Below are positions 9,344 through 20,963 of a stretch of 64,000 nt of DNA, piece after piece. The notes beneath the pieces were generated by a model. It was given only the letters and a program-made list of their open reading frames with translations. It was not told the origin of the DNA and did no database searches. The DNA comes from Sordaria brevicollis (lineage: Eukaryota > Ascomycota > Sordariomycetes > Sordariales > Sordariaceae): assembly GCA_033439795.1 (NCBI GenBank), contig JAUTDP010000002.1, positions 682,001 through 746,000 on the forward strand, given 5' to 3'. Each line of letters begins with the position of its first letter. Position 1 is the first letter of the stretch. The position numbers and the translations under genes are program-made.

Positions 9344-10144
9344 GGCGGCCGGAGTGGTGCTGTGGTGGACAGAGAGATACCGGCAGTCCGAGGCCTTCAA
9401 GGTGCGACGGGCATTGAGACGATCGATGGTAGAGACATCTGAACAGAATGAAAAGAAGTCAAATCTTTACCTTCTTTCTCTTTGAGACCTTAGCCCCCAC
9501 ATCATGCGGCTAGTGCAAACGAATGACCATTGGTTCACGATCACGTCGTGTCCCGAAATGGTTGGTAGCAAACCGGCGAATGGGTGGCTGCATATGTCGG
9601 AGGCCCCCAGCGTCACAGTCTAGCGGCGGGGGAATAAGGCATCAATGCTCGAGCGAGTCTTGACTTTGCCGGATTCTAGAAGGAGCCTGTTCGTCAGTGT
9701 TCATCTGTTTCCCCATTGCTGGCTGGGTTTACAGTTTACACAGCCGTGTGTGGATCAGCCCCACTATGCCAAGACCTGCGAATAGCTTCAACTTGGAAGA
9801 ACATCTGAACTGACGCTTTTCGCTACCAAGACACTCAGTCACAACTTTTGGTCACGTCAGTTCACAACTCAAAAGAGCCGTTCAGGTGCAAGTCAAGTTC
9901 TCGAATTGTCATTTTCGTGTCTTAAAAGCCCATTCATTTGTCGATTCTCCTGCCGTCAAATCCCTCCAGTTACCCATCAGCAATGTTCCACCAAATCCGA
10001 GCACCTTCCCAACTTTTCCTTCATCCCCACCCCTTCCTTGACCTTTTCACCACTTGACCTTTTCACCACTTGACCTTTCCGTATCGAACTTCCCCTCCAT
10101 TCTCCCAAAAATAACCGGCTCGGATGCGATCATCCCCCAACCCT
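9344..10144. other. Upstream region of copy A
   Basis: Contains a block around 9561-9572 (GTTGGTAGCAAA) that recurs upstream of copies B and C. Near 10040-10080 a 16-bp unit (TTTTCACCACTTGACC) is tandemly repeated two to three times. No gene was recognised. Confidence 0.4.
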
Positions 10145-10348
10145 TTACTTCTTCTCAACCTCGCCCTCAACCTCAACCTCGCCCTCCTTCTTCTCATCAT
10201 CCTTCTTGTCCTCCTTCTTATCACCCCCAACCAGCTCTTCAGCGGTAGTCTCAACGGGGGCGGTGTAAGCGGTGGTGCTCTCGTACTCGTTAGGATGCTC
10301 GGGGGCAGCGGAGCCGGTGGTGGAGGTGGGAGTCTGCTGGGAGGACAT
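10145..10348 (-). CDS. Small protein, MSSQQTP start and Lys/Glu tail
   Basis: A 67-residue intronless ORF. The first half is Ser/Thr/Pro-rich (MSSQQTPTSTTG), followed by a charged tail of alternating Lys, Glu and Asp (about residues 43-67). The gene at 36837-37037 shares the MSSQQTP start, the Thr-rich middle and a Lys/Glu end, so the two are likely paralogues lying in opposite arms and both transcribed outward. A TATAT element at 10514-10518 (minus strand) is about 166 bp upstream. The much longer ORF reaching 10810 reads through the promoter and is not used. Confidence 0.6.
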   Translation of the reverse strand: MSSQQTPTSTTGSAAPEHPNEYESTTAYTAPVETTAEELVGGDKKEDKKDDEKKEGEVEVEGEVEKK

Positions 10349-11316
10349 TTTGGCTTGTTTTGTGGTTGTGTTTGGGTTTAAAGTTGAAGTTGTCGTGGCT
10401 TGGAGCTTAATGGTTTGGGTGAGTGTGGTAGATGTGTAAGTGTTGATGTGGATGTGGAATGCGGTGATGATGGGGGAAAGAAGCTGGACCTGAAGGGGAG
10501 GGAGAGGGGGTTGATATACCCTTTCTGGCTCTCTCTTGCTCGAGGCTTTTGGGCATGAAAACGATGCAAGGTGGTATTGCGCATCAGAGCGATGGCTGTT
10601 TGCCAGCTTTCCACTTGTGCTAGTTGTTGGGTGTTGGGTCGATATGTTCGAGGCAGAACTATGGGAGCGCCTGATTTGCCTGGCCATGTGGTGATAACTC
10701 GTAGTGAAGCCAACGGTTTGAAGATATATCAGGTCAATTGTCATCCCGAGGCGTTGAAACACTTTTGTACCAACAACATCGGTTTCAATTTCATGAATTA
10801 CGCAATTCATTCTCGCCGTTTGAGTTCAAGTTCGAGAACACGAGCATGGGGGCATGGACTGACGGAATACCGCAAGCGAGAACGGGGGTCGAGGACTGTA
10901 CGGCAAGTGATTGAACCAGATGATATTGACGACCAACTACACTCACATGTCCGAATTGGTTTGCTTTCCTGGCCTTTGACAGTTGGTGGTTGCAGAATCC
11001 AGATTTCGCACTTGGATGTTCATTGTTGGTGATACGCGGCTTGATGGTTTGCCCTCTAGTTCAACTTCTGGTGTCTGGAACAGAGTCGGGCTGCAGATTT
11101 GGCACCAAATGTTCCCAGACTCGAACCACTACGGCTCCTGTTGGTGCTTTTGGTACAGAAACTGGGATAAAAAGTGGCAATTCCCTGCGCATCTGCCCAG
11201 TCGAGTGTCGTAATGCTGGCCAATAAGTTTGCTCGTGGCTCCTTTCCTACGGCCGTACCTACAGATCTTCCTTGACATTCTCATTCCCAGTTGCCTCTAC
11301 TTTGGTTATGCCCCCC
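10349..11316. other. Intergenic between small gene and copy B
   Basis: Apart from the TATA-like element near 10516 nothing is recognised. ORFs of 60-150 codons here overlap each other and lack family features. Confidence 0.4.
10514..10518 (-). promoter_or_regulatory. TATA-like box of the 10145-10348 gene
   Basis: GGTATATC on the minus strand, about 166 bp before the ATG. Confidence 0.4.
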
Positions 11317-12882
11317 TCAATTTCCCCCCTCAGTAGATCCCGTGTATGCTTCTAGACTCTCTTGCGACGACTGCCGGGCAGCAAGCGACTTGCACCTCCA
11401 TAACCCCACCGCAAGGGTGAGAGAACGCGCATTGTCTTGAACTTCAGTCCCGCTTGTCTCTGCCTCTTTGGCCAGGAAGTCCAACATGGCATCCTTCGCC
11501 GCCCGGATCTCTTTTGCCTCTCTTTGCTTTTGTTCGTACTGAGCCAGCAATTCAGTAGCAGTCTTGAAGACATAGTTGAGGATAATCTCGTCTTCGGTAT
11601 TCAAGACCAACAGTACATCCTTTTCTAGCAGTACTTGCTCTATTTCCTGCTTCTTCTGTTCATACAGTTTTTGAAGGCAAGTAGCAATCCTGGAAATGGA
11701 GCTGGAGGTATCCCCGGCCGTAGGCACAGCTATCATGGGTTTCACAGCAGTGTGGGGTGTGAAAGCTGGGTTGGTGTTGAGTTTGGTGCTTGGATCGACT
11801 TTTGAGGAAGTTTCACCACTCGAGCCAGCATGAATGAGGGTCCCCTTGAGTTCTAGCTTCTTGTTCTGCCCAGGCTCATCTAGGTGGCTCGTTGATGGTT
11901 CAGCGTCTTGAGCGTAGTGGGGCGTGTTGGTTCTCGGTCGTTCAGTAGCCTTATGACGCCTTGCCGTCTCCAAGTCTACTTTCCTCATCAGCTCTTTCTC
12001 AGTGGTCGCTGCACTGCGTGGGTTTTGAGGTGTAGTAGCTCTAGCACCACTGGTAGAGTTGCTGGCTCTGGCTGGGGTTGCGACATTTTGGACGGCATTT
12101 GCTGATGCAGTGCTAGTGCTTGCTTTGTTCCTGACGTTGTTTTGGAGACCCAACGCTCCCATCTGCCCAGGCAGATTGTTGATGTCCGCGTCGCGATTAG
12201 TGTCGGCCAACTGGCCATTGTGTCGATCTTGTAGTCGCTCAGCTCTTTTGATAACGCTGTCCCAGGTAACCTGGTAGTCTAGTATCGTACAGGAAAGGCA
12301 TTGTCAGCACAAATCAGGTCAATGGCTTGTTCAACCGACATCAATTGGGACTGCTTGATCTGACTTACCATATGTGACATACGCACCAATGGACTTGGTC
12401 GGATCCCAAGACTTCGTGATACTACACCCGGGTATGCCCTTGTAAAAGAGGAACTCGTCCTTAGAACCTTCCCCGTTGATAGAATGCTTGAGGCCCAGAT
12501 GCGCACAGAGCATATAAGCGTTCAGAACCAGCGTTCCCGGCGGCAGCTTTGCCGTGTCCAGCTCATAGATGCGGATGGGCCGCTGAAGGCTGAGTCGGGC
12601 GGAGTTTGCCCAGTCATGTGCATATGTCCGATCACCAAAGACCGAAACAAAGCACGACTCGTAGGTCCAGTTGGGCCACCAGAAATGCTCTCTTGCGTGT
12701 TTCTTGAGGTCTTTCTCGGTCGAGATCTTGTGGTTTGGATTGCGAGGCGAGAATCCTCCGTCGGCTAATGGACAGGCTTGAGAACGGCCATGTCGGACAT
12801 AGTAAAGCCTGGGCGGGAGAACCAAGGATGCGGTAGGTTCGTCGGGTGACGCAATATGCCAGTAGGTTATAGGCAATACCAT
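11317..12882 (-). CDS. ART-like DUF7587-type family protein, copy B
   Basis: Exons 12882-12369 and 12278-11317 (intron 12279-12368, GTAAGT, phase 1) encode about 491 residues. Domain landmarks are YYVRHGRSQ, GGF, HFWW, SCFVSVFGDRTYAHDWA, YELDT-x-x-LPPGT and DEFLFYKGIPG. The start MVLPITYWHIASP aligns with copies A and C; a longer in-frame ATG at 13041 is not supported by them. Exon 2 opens with DYQVTWDSV, matches copy C at AYQLPWSSV, and contains INNLPGQMGALGLQ (12142-12183). The remainder is Ala/Thr/Ser-rich, followed by a probable coiled coil of about 90 residues rich in Leu, Glu and Lys. The tail could mediate oligomerisation; function unknown. Confidence 0.75.
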
Positions 12883-13636
12883 GACGTTTGACTGACTGTG
12901 GTTGACGATGGCGGAACGATGCTGGATGTTGAGAGATGGGAGAAACAGGCTCAAGGGGATGGAAAGCTTTATAACCTCGTCGGAACTTGATGTCAAGCCG
13001 TAACACCCAGCAATCAGACATTGGAAGGTCGGAGCCCTCAACTAGTTGGTGGGCAGCAAATATAGCCCAATGGCTACATCGATCTTTCTTCGTGTGCATC
13101 GCGACAGCTGGCAGGAATGAGAGTCGAGGCACGGCGTGCGCCACAACTGCATCCTGCAGATTGCATTTTACGTCCAGTACCTAGGTAGTTATTGGACTGT
13201 CAAGAACAACACTCTCATCAATGGCCGCTGAATGCCTCGCCATTTGGAAGCGAAGAAATGACTATGAGTGGTGCAGCCATGAACTCACCTCTTCCATTCC
13301 CTTCGAATGTAGGGCAAGCGACTAAACCGAAGGACCGGACATACAAGTAAAACGGTGTGTATGTGTTTGGGTTGTCCTTTGATGATAATTCGAGGTTCGA
13401 CATCGGCTGTTGATAGCACACCAGGCATAAACTGGGACTTTGCTTGCTGAAATCGGGAACAACCGCAGATGTCATGAGTTTGCTCTCGTTTCATTTATCT
13501 CCTCGCTTATAGCATCACTCCGTAACTCCCCTGGGTGTGTCCCAGCGTTGAGGTTTTCCCCATCCCATCCGCACAGCCGCAAGAAGGAAGTCATCTCTTC
13601 TTCCTCCGCCACCTCAACCGATTGTGCTCTTCCCAT
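12883..13636. other. Upstream region of copy B
   Basis: Contains GTTGGTGGGCAGCAAA (13045-13060) and TGCGCC-x-CA...ATCCTGCAG (13137-13159), both repeated in the same order and spacing upstream of copy C. No gene was recognised. Confidence 0.45.
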
Positions 13637-14942
13637 TCACCCACCAAACGAAGTCTTTCTCCTTTCCAATCGTCTCTGTACCTCACCTATCGGCCTGACC
13701 GGCGGAAGATCCAAAAGCTCTCTCAATTCCCTGGGAGGAATATTCTCTCTCCTATCAGTCTCCGTCGCGGCTGTCGGCGTCGCTGTGTTTGGAATCGCTG
13801 AGGCGCCATTAGTACTCGAGCGAGACAGGCCAGCATCGTCTTCTTCAACTTCACATTCTTCCTCCCGCTCTCGCTGGGCCAGCCCAGGTGTGCAACTGGC
13901 GTCAGGATCATTCGAGTTACTGGCGCAAGCTTCAGCGACCTGCTGGCGTCTTTGCTCTTCCTCCTCCAATTCCCTTTGTCTTCTACGCTCCCTCCTGATG
14001 CTCCCTACTGTGCGTTGCCTGCGTTGAGTCGGAGGTGCAATACCAGCATCACAGATGGAGTCACCGGCCGTGGCTGTAGCTGTGGTGGCGTTGCTCGTGT
14101 GAGTGTCGACATCCGTTTGGAGGCCCAATGACGCCATCTCCCCGACTAGGTTATCGACTTCCTCGTCAGGTATCGGCTGTGTGTTTTCCTCGGTCAACCC
14201 CTGCTCGCCTTCTTCCGCCTCGGGCTCCTGCTCAGGGGCAGTTTCTTGGTCGCCGTTGGAGTTGGCCAGCTGCAGCTGGGCTTTGTACTCGCCTTTCAGC
14301 CTCTTGGCGTGAAACCCAACGGAACTCCAGGGAAGTTGATACGCTGCGTTGGTAAGTACGTTAGTTCTGTCATTCCCGCTCACTGTCTAAAGAAAGCATC
14401 CCGTCTCATCGACGGAGGAGTCGCAGGACCGGCTTACAAAACCGAAAACTCGGCGACTCAGGACGATTCCCCCAGTTCCACGGATAAATATCCCAGCAAC
14501 CCCCGACACAGCACCCCGGTATCCCCTGATAGAAGAGAAACTCGTCCATGTTCTTGTTGAAGTCATATTTGATGCCTAAATGGGCACAAAGCATAAAGAC
14601 GTTCAACACCAGCGTGCCCGGCGGTAACTTGGCGGTATCCAGCTCGTAAACCACGGCGTTCCTCCGCAAATTGGCCCAGTTTTCCGCGTGGTGTTGGTCC
14701 CCAAACACGGAAATGAAGCAAGAGTCGTCCCTATTGGACCAGCCGAGATGCTTCGTGACGTTCTCCTTCAGGAATTCATATCTCCCGATTGGCCGGTCTG
14801 GGCTACGAGCGATGAACCCGCCATCTTTCGTTTTTTCGGCTTGCGAGTACCGGTGCCGGACGTAAAAAAACCTTTGCGGAAGGACCAGGGACACGATCGG
14901 CTGGTCGGGGGAGGCGAGGTGCCAGAAAATGGCTGACGCCAT
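13637..14942 (-). CDS. ART-like DUF7587-type family protein, copy C
   Basis: Exons 14942-14438 and 14343-13637 (intron 14344-14437, GTAAGC donor, phase 1) give about 403 residues; an upstream in-frame ATG at 14975 would add 11. The domain has FYVRHRYSQ, GGF, HLGW, SCFISVFGDQHHAENWA, YELDT-x-x-LPPGT and DEFLFYQGIPG, very close to A and B. Exon 2 begins YQLPWSSV, is strongly acidic (Glu-rich) in its first third, then contains VDNLVGEMASLGLQ (14117-14158) and a basic/Glu-rich predicted coiled coil. The exon junction is supported by the frame change at the donor and by similarity to copy B. Confidence 0.75.
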
Positions 14943-14975
14943 TGTCTTCTCGGTTTCTTCCGTTCTGGCTGACAT

Positions 14976-15497
14976 GGCTGTGGTTGACGTTAGAGAGAAA
15001 GACGAGGAACGTTAGAAGACAAAGTTGAAGGGTCGGAAGGGACAATAAGTACCTGACTACTCGATGACCGATGTCAGATTCAGTGATCGGGTGCTGGTTG
15101 AGGGGACTTCACAGCCAAGGCATGTCGTGTCCTGAAGCGGTTGGTGGGCCGGCAAAAATGCGGCCCGCCCAACGGCCGCATACGTTGGTCTATCTATGCA
15201 TCGGAGAATGTGACAAGAAGAGATGCTGATGCAGGATGCGCCCCAGTTGTATCCTGCAGTTCTCCCTTCAGTGGTGGTAAACATGTTTCTCGACATCAAC
15301 AACGTGGGAGATTGGTTGACAAACTACCACAGAAACACTTCGATTGGTAGCTCACTTGACAGCTGCCATTCCTCAAGCCAGTATACATGCTTAAAGATCG
15401 TCATGCAACCACGGACTCGAAAACCCAAGTCACGACATTACCCCAAGTAAGCCATGACGGGCTGATGTTACAAGTGTCAAACCTGTAGTCCCGAATC
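14976..15497. other. Upstream region of copy C
   Basis: Carries the promoter block shared with copy B (15140-15156 and 15237-15259). No gene was recognised. Confidence 0.45.
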
Positions 15498-16871
15498 TCA
15501 ATCCGCAGCTCGAATCTCAACCTGCACCACAACCGAGAACTTCGCTTTCGTCACCTCCATCCCCTCTTGGTTCACCTTCCAGATAATCTTCTGCTGTGAA
15601 TGCGGCATAGCCTGCATGGTACCGTTATCACTAGAGGTAGGATTGGCGACAGCCTGGGAAGTGTCATCTTTCGGATTCGAAATGAGGTCGCCTGTCACTG
15701 TTGCATCTTCTTGTACCGGGTCAGCAGCCACGACGGTGTCACCGCTCAGTTGAGTATCTGTGACATCTTCGTCTGCTACATCTTGGGTACTGGCAGTGTC
15801 AACAGTTGGTGAAGGATCGATGAGGTCCTCAGTTTGAGTTTCTGCGTCGGTAGTCTTCGGTGTATCGTCGGTTTGTGATCCAGAGTCGGCGCTTTCGTGC
15901 TTTACTGGATTATTGAAAGCCGATGTATCAAGAACTGGGTTGGTTTCGACGTCTTCCTCGGGTTCCAGGAGAGCATGGTCGCTTGATGCATCACCCGTCG
16001 GTTCCTGATCACGGTCGTCTTGTGCTGATTCATCGGCATCGGATGTAACGCCATCCACTGTTTCGGTACCATTCTGGAGACCTAATCCATTCATCCGGCC
16101 GGTCAACTCATCCAAGCCGTCCTGATCTTCCTCAGTCTGCGCCGGGCTCGGCGGCCTGGGCCCGCCGGTACTACTTGGGGGAAGCCATTCGCAACCGACG
16201 AGCGCCCTAGCCAAAGTCTCAGAATCCACTTTCGGACTCTTCGTCAGTATATTGTATTCCCCTCCATTATGAACAACGAACAGTATGTCAGCTGCTGCAC
16301 AGCACAAGCACGACTTACCTGGATCTTCCAAACAGCGCTCATAGTCGCTCCACGGATAATACCGTCTAACAATACAACACACCGGGATCTGCTGATAAAA
16401 GATCCATTCGTCCTTCTGGTACGGGTGATGGATGTACCGGCCTTTGCGAAGCGCTACTTTGCACAGGGCCTCAGCCTGGAAGAGCGTGGTGCCGGGTGGT
16501 AGCTTGGAGGTGTCCAGCTCGTAGACAATGACGGGGTCTTTAAGGATATTGTTATATGGAGGCCTCTTGTAGGTCATCATGGCCCATCTGTCTGCATGTT
16601 CCTTGTTGTCAAAGGTTGACAGGAAACACGAGTTCCAATTTCGCGTGTCCCAGATGAAATGCCTACCGGCCTCAATCGTCAATGCATCGAAACTTCGGAT
16701 GTCAAGGTGTGGATTTCGAGCCTGGAAGCCACCGTGAGTGAGATTTATTGATTGGGAATCGTAATGCTGAACGTGCCAGAGTTTTGGCGGGAGTGGCAAG
16801 TTGGGGATGCGCTTCGTATCATGTGGAGAGGGCACGATGTGCCAGAACTCATCCGGCGTGACGATTGTCAT
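15498..16871 (-). CDS. ART-like DUF7587-type family protein, copy D
   Basis: The frame is open for 457 codons, but a 57-bp intron (16262-16318: GTAAGT donor, CTGAC branch, GGAG acceptor) sits exactly where the paralogues have theirs, giving exons 16871-16319 and 16261-15498 and 438 residues. Because 57 is a multiple of three and has no stop, spliced and retained forms would both be translatable. Landmarks: WHVQHYDSQ, GGF, HFIW, SCFLSTFDNKEHADRWA, YELDTSKLPPGT and KDEWIFYQQIP. The tail contains LDELTGRMNGLGLQ (16074-16115), a long Asp/Thr/Ser-rich acidic segment and a more ordered C-terminus. Confidence 0.75.
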   Translation of the reverse strand: MTIVTPDEFWHIVPSPHDTKRIPNLPLPPKLWHVQHYDSQSINLTHGGFQARNPHLDIRSFDALTIEAGRHFIWDTRNWNSCFLSTFDNKEHADRWAMMTYKRPPYNNILKDPVIVYELDTSKLPPGTTLFQAEALCKVALRKGRYIHHPYQKDEWIFYQQIPVCCIVRRYYPWSDYERCLEDPGKSCLCCAAADILFVVHNGGEYNILTKSPKVDSETLARALVGCEWLPPSSTGGPRPPSPAQTEEDQDGLDELTGRMNGLGLQNGTETVDGVTSDADESAQDDRDQEPTGDASSDHALLEPEEDVETNPVLDTSAFNNPVKHESADSGSQTDDTPKTTDAETQTEDLIDPSPTVDTASTQDVADEDVTDTQLSGDTVVAADPVQEDATVTGDLISNPKDDTSQAVANPTSSDNGTMQAMPHSQQKIIWKVNQEGMEVTKAKFSVVVQVEIRAAD

Positions 16872-17608
16872 GTTTGTGTAGGCGATGGGACAATGTGTGG
16901 ATGGAGTTGTTCAATAAGTCGATGAATGTTGAACTGAAGACTCTCGGTGTAGTGACGAGAGCCCCCAACTATATACAACCCATGGCTATACATCAGATCG
17001 AGGCGTCCACTGGGTACCTAAGAGGCATACGAAGAGGCCTACACATTGAGCAGACCGGTGTGAAGATGTGCAGTCCCAAGACGATGGGCGTCTTCATGGT
17101 TGGTACCACAACAGGTTGAGAATAAGGCTGATACGACGGAATATCGATAATGCCTTACCGCTCGCTAACCGGGGTCGCACTGAGGCCTCGGAAGGATTGG
17201 TTGGTGGCTATGTTGGCGCTAACGAACACAAAACTAGGGAGGGGTGTGAAGCAGGCTGGGAGAGGAAGCAATTCAACCCTTGACGAGTAGTGTAGATGAA
17301 CCATACAATGTTTTGAGATATGGCTAATGGCTGTGCAGCTGTGATTGCGGGGGGTGGGCAGCCATTGGCTGTGTTGGGATGCCAACGTCTGGGGTTGAAC
17401 ATGGTGTTGGGGAGAGATCGAGGAGCGACAGGCACAGCGTGCAATAGAGCAGTAAGGAACGGAATACAATGACAAGTTGGATAAGTTGGTGAACAGGGAA
17501 CGAGGGATGACGCCAATAACAAAGCCACAAATGTCTCCAGTTATCCAAGAAAACCAACCAAGAACAGTGTTGGTGATCTCCGTGGAGATGATCATTGTGT
17601 TCGAAAGA
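16872..17608. other. Intergenic between copies D and E
   Basis: No supported gene. A 213-codon open frame on the minus strand (17155-17796) overlaps the tail exon of copy E and includes a hydrophobic stretch, but lacks homology and a good start. Confidence 0.4.
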
Positions 17609-18426
17609 TCAGAAGGTGATGTACCAATATCCGTTCCCCCGCCGGATGCCGGATGTGCTGCTTTTTCGAGTTGGAGCGTCATCCAGGTGTAAGGCATCAT
17701 TAAAGCTGTTGACCAAATTATCCACGTCGTCTTCAGTGCTAGCCGATGCCGTAGGAAGCTCTCTGAGTTGTTCACGAGCCGGCGAGGTTGGATCACTTGC
17801 TGGTAAACCTACTGACATGGGAAGCCTAGAAAACGTCCCTAGGTCTGCAGATTGATGAGATTAGCTCGGCTGCTCATACAAAGGTTCCTCGAAGGGACTC
17901 CTTGAAACTCACCAACGCCATCGCTGATATACGGCTGTTGGATGTAGAGATCTCCGCAGAGGCAATACTCGGCGACAAAACAGTACGAAGGGATGCTATT
18001 TAGGAACAAAAACTCGTCCTCAGCCCATGGATGATCTATCTCGCCGAAGGCACCACAAAGCTCGACGGCGCTGAAGACGACGGTCTCTGGTGAGAGCTGG
18101 GTGGTGTCGATCTCATAGAGCAGAACCGGGCGCTCACGCTGCTTCCCCCAGTTTTCGGCATGGCGTTTGTTGTCGAAGACTGAGATGAAAGGTGATTTCC
18201 AATCCAGTGTTGCCTCGTAGGTATGTGTGTACCAGTCGAAATGCAAGGCTGCCTGCAGTGCGAGATCCGCGTCGTTTTTCAACTTTCGAAAACCGGACGC
18301 AGCTGTAAAACCGCCTTGGGGGGCCGCGCAAGACTGCGAACCTCCATGGCGAACATGCCAGAGTGTGGATGGAAGGTCTTTATGAGGTATCGCAAGATCC
18401 AAAGGATTTTCGTCGGAGTCGGTCAT
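17609..18426 (-). CDS. ART-like DUF7587-type family protein, copy E
   Basis: Exons 18426-17913 and 17844-17609 (intron 17845-17912, GTGAGT, phase 1) encode about 249 residues, shorter than A-D because the tail is reduced. Landmarks: WHVRHGGSQ, GGF, HFDW, SPFISVFDNKRHAENWG, YEIDTTQLSPET and EDEFLFLNSIP. The tail has VDNLVNSFNDALHLDD (17678-17725), a divergent form of the LGLQ motif, then ends within 25 residues. It stands head to head with the citrate carrier gene across an 850-bp intergenic region. The 3' end may contain a further intron, as the alternative frame downstream stays open. Confidence 0.7.
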
Positions 18427-19283
18427 GGTGTGTAGCTAGCTAATAGCAACGCATGAAGATAGCGATGCTGGAGAGAGGTGGTCCCTGGCGAAGAGTCGAG
18501 TGATGAAGGGGTCTGGACGCCTAAATAACTTTCATGCCATTCGGCTTGAGAGTAAAGCATCTTGGTCAGGCGCCCATCATGCATTGAGGCCTACCATGTG
18601 GTAGGAAAGCTGAACAGCCCTTGTCGGTATTACAAAACCGCCCAAGACCAACGACTGGTAGACGACATGGTGGCTTCGACGCTTGACGACCAGCATTGGC
18701 CGGTCTGTATCCAATATCCATGCGGCACAGGAAGACGGGGAAACTCTTTCAGTTCTCTGAGGGAATGGCCGAATCCAGGGCTCTCCAGCACAACAATATT
18801 GCGATCCAATCGTCCTTCCATCCAAGATGAGGTACCGCGAGGAGAAGAGGTCATGTCGTCCATGTGAAGATTTCGAGGGGACCGCAATGCTGTCGGTCAA
18901 TCTATTCAGTCGTCCATTGCAACGTATGTGCGAGATGAATCTCAGGTATAAGTCTCGATGGCCATCATTTGTTGAAAACGGGTTGTATCACGACCATGCC
19001 GTGCATTAAGCAGTGACTGTTGTTGACGTGAAGAAGGTGAAGAGAGAAAGAGGAAGAGAAAGGCTTCCCAAAAGGGTTTATTTATGGTCTTGGCGTGAGA
19101 CAGCGAAAGTGTGGAGAAGCGACCCACTGCAGACGGGAACAGCCATGGGGGCCCCCGCAATCGGAGCAACGGCGTCATTGTCAAATGCAATTGCCAATTC
19201 AACTTTCGGATTGAACTTGAATTATTCCCGACTTTTGTCTCTTGTCAAGTCCAATCCATCTTCAGTCTGTCACCGTCGCCGAA
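18427..19283. other. Divergent intergenic region, copy E and citrate carrier
   Basis: No gene was recognised; it must hold both promoters. Overlapping ORFs of about 100 codons on both strands around 18560-18900 are mutual shadows. Confidence 0.4.
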
Positions 19284-20531
19284 ATGTCCTCTGCCGCCAA
19301 CAAGGACGAGAGCGCCCACCCGGCCGTCAAGGGTCCCAGCGCCCTCCGTTCCATTCTCGCTGGTTCAACTGCCGGCGCCGTCGAGATTGGTGAGTCTTCC
19401 TGCCACCAACACCGAGGCGGTCCTTTGCTGTCGCATGCGCTAACCAGAGACAAACAGCCATCACATATCCTGCCGAGTGTACGTAACCACCAGACCGACG
19501 ACGAGTTCGAATTTCCAGACACATCCTAACTCTCCGCGACAGTCGCCAAGACTCGCACCCAGCTCAACCGCAGGTTAGCCGAGGGTCAGAAGCTCCCATG
19601 GCCGCCCTTTGGCGCGCAGTGGTATGCCGGCTGCACCACTCTGATTATCGGCAACTCGATGAAGGCGGGCATTCGTACGGTTCCCAAATACCATAAGACT
19701 GTGGCAGAGAAGGGCAAACGCTAAGACACGATGGGAAAACAGGATTCGTCGCCTTTGACCAGTACAAGAAGCTCCTTGCCGGTCCCGATGGCAAGATGTC
19801 CGGGCCCAGCACCGTCCTCGCCGGTTTTGGCGCCGGTGTGACTGAGTCACTGCTGGCGGTGACGCCAACCGAGAGCATCAAGACCACGCTGTAAGTGCGA
19901 GTCGGAGTCACATCGTCAGAGCTCCATCCCAGGTCCAGCTTGTAGCTCTTGTTTGGCCGGGATACCCATGACCCAAGCTCCACCCCCGATTCTTTTGCGC
20001 CTTTGCTGATTGAAACTGCCCACCAACAGCATCGACGACCGCAAGTCCGCCAAGCCTCGTCTTCGCGGTTTCCTCCACGCCGTTCCCATTATCTGGCGCG
20101 AGCGTGGCATCCGCGGTTTCTTCCAGGGTTTCGTTCCCACCACTGCGCGACAAGCCGCCAACAGCGCGACCCGTTTCGGATCCTACACCGCGTTGAAGCA
20201 GCTCGCTGAGAGCTACACTGCGCCGGGAGAGAAGCTCGGTGCCGTCGGGACGTTCGCCATGGGCGGTATCGCGGGTCTGATTACCGTTTACGTCACGCAG
20301 CCCTTGGACACGATCAAGACGAGAATGCAGAGTATCGAGGCCAAGCAGGCGTACGGCAACTCGTTCAGGTGCGCCAGCATCATCTTCAAGCAGGAGGGCA
20401 TTCTCACCTTCTGGAGCGGTGCGTTGCCCAGGCTGGCGAGACTGATTATGAGCGGTGGTATTGTGTTTACGATGTACGAGAAGAGCATGGAGCTGTTTGA
20501 TAAGTTTGATCCCGAGAGGAAGTACCTTTAA
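19284..20531 (+). CDS. ctp1: Mitochondrial tricarboxylate (citrate) carrier, SLC25 family
   Basis: Five exons, 19284-19389, 19458-19478, 19543-19674, 19743-19890 and 20030-20531, give 302 residues, the usual size. All three mitochondrial-carrier repeats are seen, each with its signature: YPAEFAKTR, TPTESIKTTLIDD and QPLDTIKTRMQS. The residues around these match yeast Ctp1, and the C-terminus GGIVFTMYEKSMELFDKF is typical. The protein exchanges citrate or isocitrate across the inner mitochondrial membrane, supplying cytosolic acetyl-CoA for lipid synthesis. The 21-bp second exon was placed by frame and homology. Its 3' end converges on the complex III assembly factor gene, so two mitochondrial genes are neighbours. 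Confidence 0.95.
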
Positions 20532-20963
20532 GTCAGAGGTTAGCAAGAGCGAGGGCGTTGAGGCGTCTTTTCCCAGCATATTGGATGGAAGCATCGGGAA
20601 CAACCGCAAGAGACGGATCAGAAGAGATGAAGATGGACAGATGAAACCCACGAGACCAGCGACAACAGAACAAGCGCCTTGTGTAATGGCAACAGGTAGA
20701 CAAAAGTTTGTATATACGGTTTGGCACAGGCATACACTTTTAACATGTACAGACAAATTTCGGACATTCTTTTGGTTGCCAGTAAATGTCATCGCGGCCT
20801 CGTCGCCGCAGATATTTTACTCCAGCCCAGCCCTTTGTTTGAACCAGGCCTCTTTTTTTTCGCTATCCCAAGACTCCAGACGCCGGCCCATGAACCTCAT
20901 ATGCAATTCGGTATTTGTACAGAAGTATTCCTACAACTCCCTCGTCCATCGCCTGTCTCGACC

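Noticed and set aside
17155..17796. 213-codon minus-strand ORF with a hydrophobic stretch
   Set aside because: It overlaps the tail exon of copy E in another frame, has no homology or start context, and the hydrophobic stretch is isolated. Could be revisited if copy E has a further intron.
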